Assembly (NCBI GenBank): GCA_013695665.1
Contig: JACDAB010000103.1
Coordinates: 1-45,000, forward strand
Source: Geodermatophilaceae bacterium
GTDB taxonomy: Bacteria > Actinomycetota > Actinomycetes > Mycobacteriales > Geodermatophilaceae
Length of the DNA: 45,000 nucleotides
Reading direction: 5' to 3'
Below, one piece after another: positions 42,522-45,000 of this stretch. The stretch's first letter is position 1, and every line of letters begins with the position of its first letter. The notes beneath the pieces were generated by a model. The model saw nothing but the letters and a program-made list of their open reading frames with translations. It searched no databases and had not been told where the DNA came from. The translations under genes were made by a program, and so were the position numbers.

Positions 42522-43283
42522 TCACGACGCGCGGGCGCGCACGCACCAGGCTGACGCGCTGATGTCGAACGGCGCAGAGGGCAGGCGCTGCGCACATCGG
42601 GTCCGGAGCACATCACGCCTGGCCTCATCCAGCCGGGTTACGTAGGCGCCCGCCGGCCCTACACCGAGGGTGAAGGGCTCCCACCAGTCGGCGAACGTGG
42701 CGAACCGGACTTTGACCGTCAGGGTGGTGGGCTCGATGTGCTCCAAGCCGGCCGCGTCGCTCAGCTCTGCCAGGTGACCTTCCCGGGCGCCGGCAAGGTC
42801 GGACTCATTCCTGGCATCGGGATCGATGTCATGGACGGCCTGCCAGAACGCGGCCAGGGGTCCACTGTCTCCGGCGTGATCCCAGACGCACGCGGCAAGG
42901 ATGCCGCCGGGGCGGGTGACCCGAGCCATCTCCCGTAGCCCCGCCACGGGATCGGCCATGAAGTGCACCACCAGCTGGGCGAGGGCAGCGTCGAAGCTGT
43001 CGTCGGGGAAGGGAATGCTTTCGGCCACACCGAGCCGCACGTCGACGTCTGGGAGGCGTTCACCGGTGGCCGCGACGAATGGGGCGGACGGATCGATCGC
43101 GGCGACCGCGGCCGCACCCAGCCGTTCCACAAGTCGCGCAGTCAGTGCCCCGGGACCACACCCGACGTCGAGAGCTCGCTGACCCGGCTGCACAGCGGCC
43201 ACCTCCACGAACCGCACAGCCAACGGCTCGGAGTACTGACCCATGAACCGGGCGTAGGAATCGGCAGGGACGTCAAAGCTCAC
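42522..43283 (-). CDS. Class I SAM-dependent methyltransferase
   Basis: RALDVGCGPGALTARL, ESIPFPDDSFDAALAQLVVHFM, EMARVTRPGGILAACVWD. Confidence 0.9.
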   Translation of the reverse strand: MSFDVPADSYARFMGQYSEPLAVRFVEVAAVQPGQRALDVGCGPGALTARLVERLGAAAVAAIDPSAPFVAATGERLPDVDVRLGVAESIPFPDDSFDAALAQLVVHFMADPVAGLREMARVTRPGGILAACVWDHAGDSGPLAAFWQAVHDIDPDARNESDLAGAREGHLAELSDAAGLEHIEPTTLTVKVRFATFADWWEPFTLGVGPAGAYVTRLDEARRDVLRTRCAQRLPSAPFDISASAWCVRARAS

Positions 43284-43315
43284 AGTTGGAACCCTATGCC
43301 GAACAGCTGCTTGGG

Positions 43316-44473
43316 TCAGTGACCCGCGCCCTGTAGACGTGGGTGGGGATAGTCCTGCGAGCGGTGCTGGAAGGACAGGATCTGTCCGTTCTGGATGACG
43401 CCGTCACGGATCTCGATGCAGCGGCGGACAGTCTCATCCGTGGCCCACGCGTCGGGACCGCCGAGCACCGTCGGGAGATAGGGCAACAACGCCTCGCTGA
43501 TTTCCCACGTGGCGGAGTTCCACAGGTATGAGGGGCTGTGGTCGACGGCGTAGTAGTGCACATTGTCGCCCACCGGAAACATGGGCTCGGTGAATGTCGT
43601 GGGCTTGGCCCAGCTGAAGCCCATCCCCTCGTCACAGGACACGTCGATGATCAGGCTGCCGGGCTGCAACGCGGCGAGGTCGTCGTCTTCCAGGAACATC
43701 AGCGGGGCATCTGGGTCCTGCAGCACGCAGTTGACAACGATGTCACGTTCGGCGAGGAACCCCGCCAGCGGCACCGCGCCCTGCTCGGTCAGTGCCTCGC
43801 CGCGGCTGGGTTCGTCGGCGTCGGGCCGTAACTGCACCAGGCGCATCGACTCCATCGGGGAGGCGACTGCCGCAACCTCGCGCTGGGTGAGCACGTGGAC
43901 GTCGTGCACGCCTTGCGCGTTCAGCGAAGCCACCGCACCCCGCCCGGTCGCCCCGAACCCGATGACGGCAGCGGACAGCCCGCGACCATAAGTACCCGTC
44001 GTACCGATGAGTTGCAGCGCGTGGAGCACGGATGCGAACCCGGCCATCTCGTTGTTCTTGTGGAAGACGTGGAGGGTGAAGCTGCCATCGGAGGCCCAAT
44101 GGTTCATCGCCTCGAAGGCGAGCACGGTCAGCCGGCGCTCGATGCTGAGCTGGGTGACCTTCGCGTCCTGGACGCAGTGCGGCCAACCCCAGAGGATCTG
44201 CCCCTTCCGGAGTTCCTGAACGTCGGCAGCGAGCGGTTTGGGGAGGAGGATCACATCGCAGGTCCCGACGAGCTCAGCGCGATCGAGGAGACCGGCGACG
44301 TGGGGTGAAAGGGCGTCATCCGGTACGCCGAACCGCTCGCCGTACCCCCGTTCCAGGTAGATGCGTCCTCGGAGATCCTCGTCGATGCGCTGCACATGCA
44401 GCGGGTGAATCGGGAGCCGGCGCTCGTTCTCCTTGAGTGATGTGCTCAGAACTCCTAGGCTCAGTTCGTCCAC
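43316..44473 (-). CDS. N5-(carboxyethyl)ornithine synthase-like / alanine dehydrogenase-family oxidoreductase
   Basis: VDELSLGVLSTSLKENERRLPIHPLHV...VIGFGATGRGAVASL...PGSLIIDVSCDEGMGFSWAKPTTF; GTG at 44473 preferred over the track start. Confidence 0.75.
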   Translation of the reverse strand: MDELSLGVLSTSLKENERRLPIHPLHVQRIDEDLRGRIYLERGYGERFGVPDDALSPHVAGLLDRAELVGTCDVILLPKPLAADVQELRKGQILWGWPHCVQDAKVTQLSIERRLTVLAFEAMNHWASDGSFTLHVFHKNNEMAGFASVLHALQLIGTTGTYGRGLSAAVIGFGATGRGAVASLNAQGVHDVHVLTQREVAAVASPMESMRLVQLRPDADEPSRGEALTEQGAVPLAGFLAERDIVVNCVLQDPDAPLMFLEDDDLAALQPGSLIIDVSCDEGMGFSWAKPTTFTEPMFPVGDNVHYYAVDHSPSYLWNSATWEISEALLPYLPTVLGGPDAWATDETVRRCIEIRDGVIQNGQILSFQHRSQDYPHPRLQGAGH

Positions 44474-44519
44474 AGACAGACTCCCTCGGTCGGAACGCCT
44501 GTCTAGCACAGGCCTCCCC

Positions 44520-45000
44520 TCAGCTGCCCGGCTCCGGTTGACCGGCCGCCAGGTCGAGCAGGTGGTAGAGCAGCATGAGCTTACTGATCGCCAGCGGTGC
44601 GCTGCGCTTGTCCGCTCCGAGCATTCCAAGTGAGTCCGGACGCGGGACGTCGAGTGCTAACGCCTCCCAGATGGCCTTCTCCAGCATGTCGCTCTCCTCC
44701 AGCGACGCGTACCCGTGCACGTGCAAGGCGTCGACCGGCCGACCGTCCTCGTCCCGGATCAGCTTGAGGTGCATGGACCGGTGGTCCTCGTCAGCCAGTA
44801 CCCCGGTGAGGTCGGGATGTCGGATCGTCGGGCGCAGGAGCAACTCGGCTGACAGCGGCGTCTCCGGCGGATCCGTCCGGGTGGCGATCGGGGCGAAGCG
44901 CACCACCATGTCGGCCCGCTGGCGCTGCGGACGGATGAACTCGGCGGACTCCGGCTCACGGCGGGCCAACTCGGCGTCAACCGCTTCGGCGGTGTATCCA
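44520..45000 (-). CDS. Phosphoribulokinase/uridine kinase-family protein, N-terminus off window
   Basis: Reading open from window end: GYTAEAVDAELARREPESAEFIRPQRQRADMVVRFAP..., typical of PRK C-terminal half. Confidence 0.65.
   Translation of the reverse strand, partial: GYTAEAVDAELARREPESAEFIRPQRQRADMVVRFAPIATRTDPPETPLSAELLLRPTIRHPDLTGVLADEDHRSMHLKLIRDEDGRPVDALHVHGYASLEESDMLEKAIWEALALDVPRPDSLGMLGADKRSAPLAISKLMLLYHLLDLAAGQPEPGS

Overview
High-GC actinobacterial chromosomal window, densely coding on both strands. No rRNA, CRISPR array or intact transposase was seen. Main blocks: (1) 3'-truncated AlkZ/HTH_42-like gene and alpha/beta hydrolase (1-1351), then tRNA-Gly(CCC). (2) A ~1830-aa single-chain acetyl-CoA carboxylase followed by a KASIII enzyme with a ~270-aa extra N-terminal region (2311-9798). 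(3) A polyhydroxyalkanoate (PHA) locus: SDR, PhaZ-like depolymerase, PhaC, XRE regulator and PhaB-like reductase on the minus strand, with a divergent phasin-like protein carrying a C-terminal SAP-like DNA-binding motif (9816-15332). (4) A PAS/histidine kinase/double-REC hybrid kinase. (5) A tandem dynamin-like GTPase pair, tyrosine phosphatase and acyl-CoA dehydrogenase. (6) A Ter stress locus: TerB, two TerD, TerC/DUF475, TerD-vWA, CitE-like, PRTase-TRSP-StiP-type fusion, HAD and an alpha-helical protein (25689-36161). (7) A translationally coupled methyltransferase / acyl-CoA dehydrogenase-like / type III PKS operon continuing into a b561-like membrane protein, a Tat-Rieske protein and an unannotated 27-aa transmembrane peptide (36237-40384). 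(8) Class II aldolase, small acidic proteins, VOC protein, methyltransferase, carboxyethyl-ornithine-synthase-like enzyme and the C-terminus of a phosphoribulokinase-like protein. Best candidates for novelty: the SAP-tailed phasin, the type III PKS/Rieske/micropeptide operon, the Ter fusion locus with a perfect 45-bp tandem duplication, and two distant intergenic palindromes sharing a 16-bp core but with different, individually self-complementary flanks. All family calls come from reading motifs; no database search was run.
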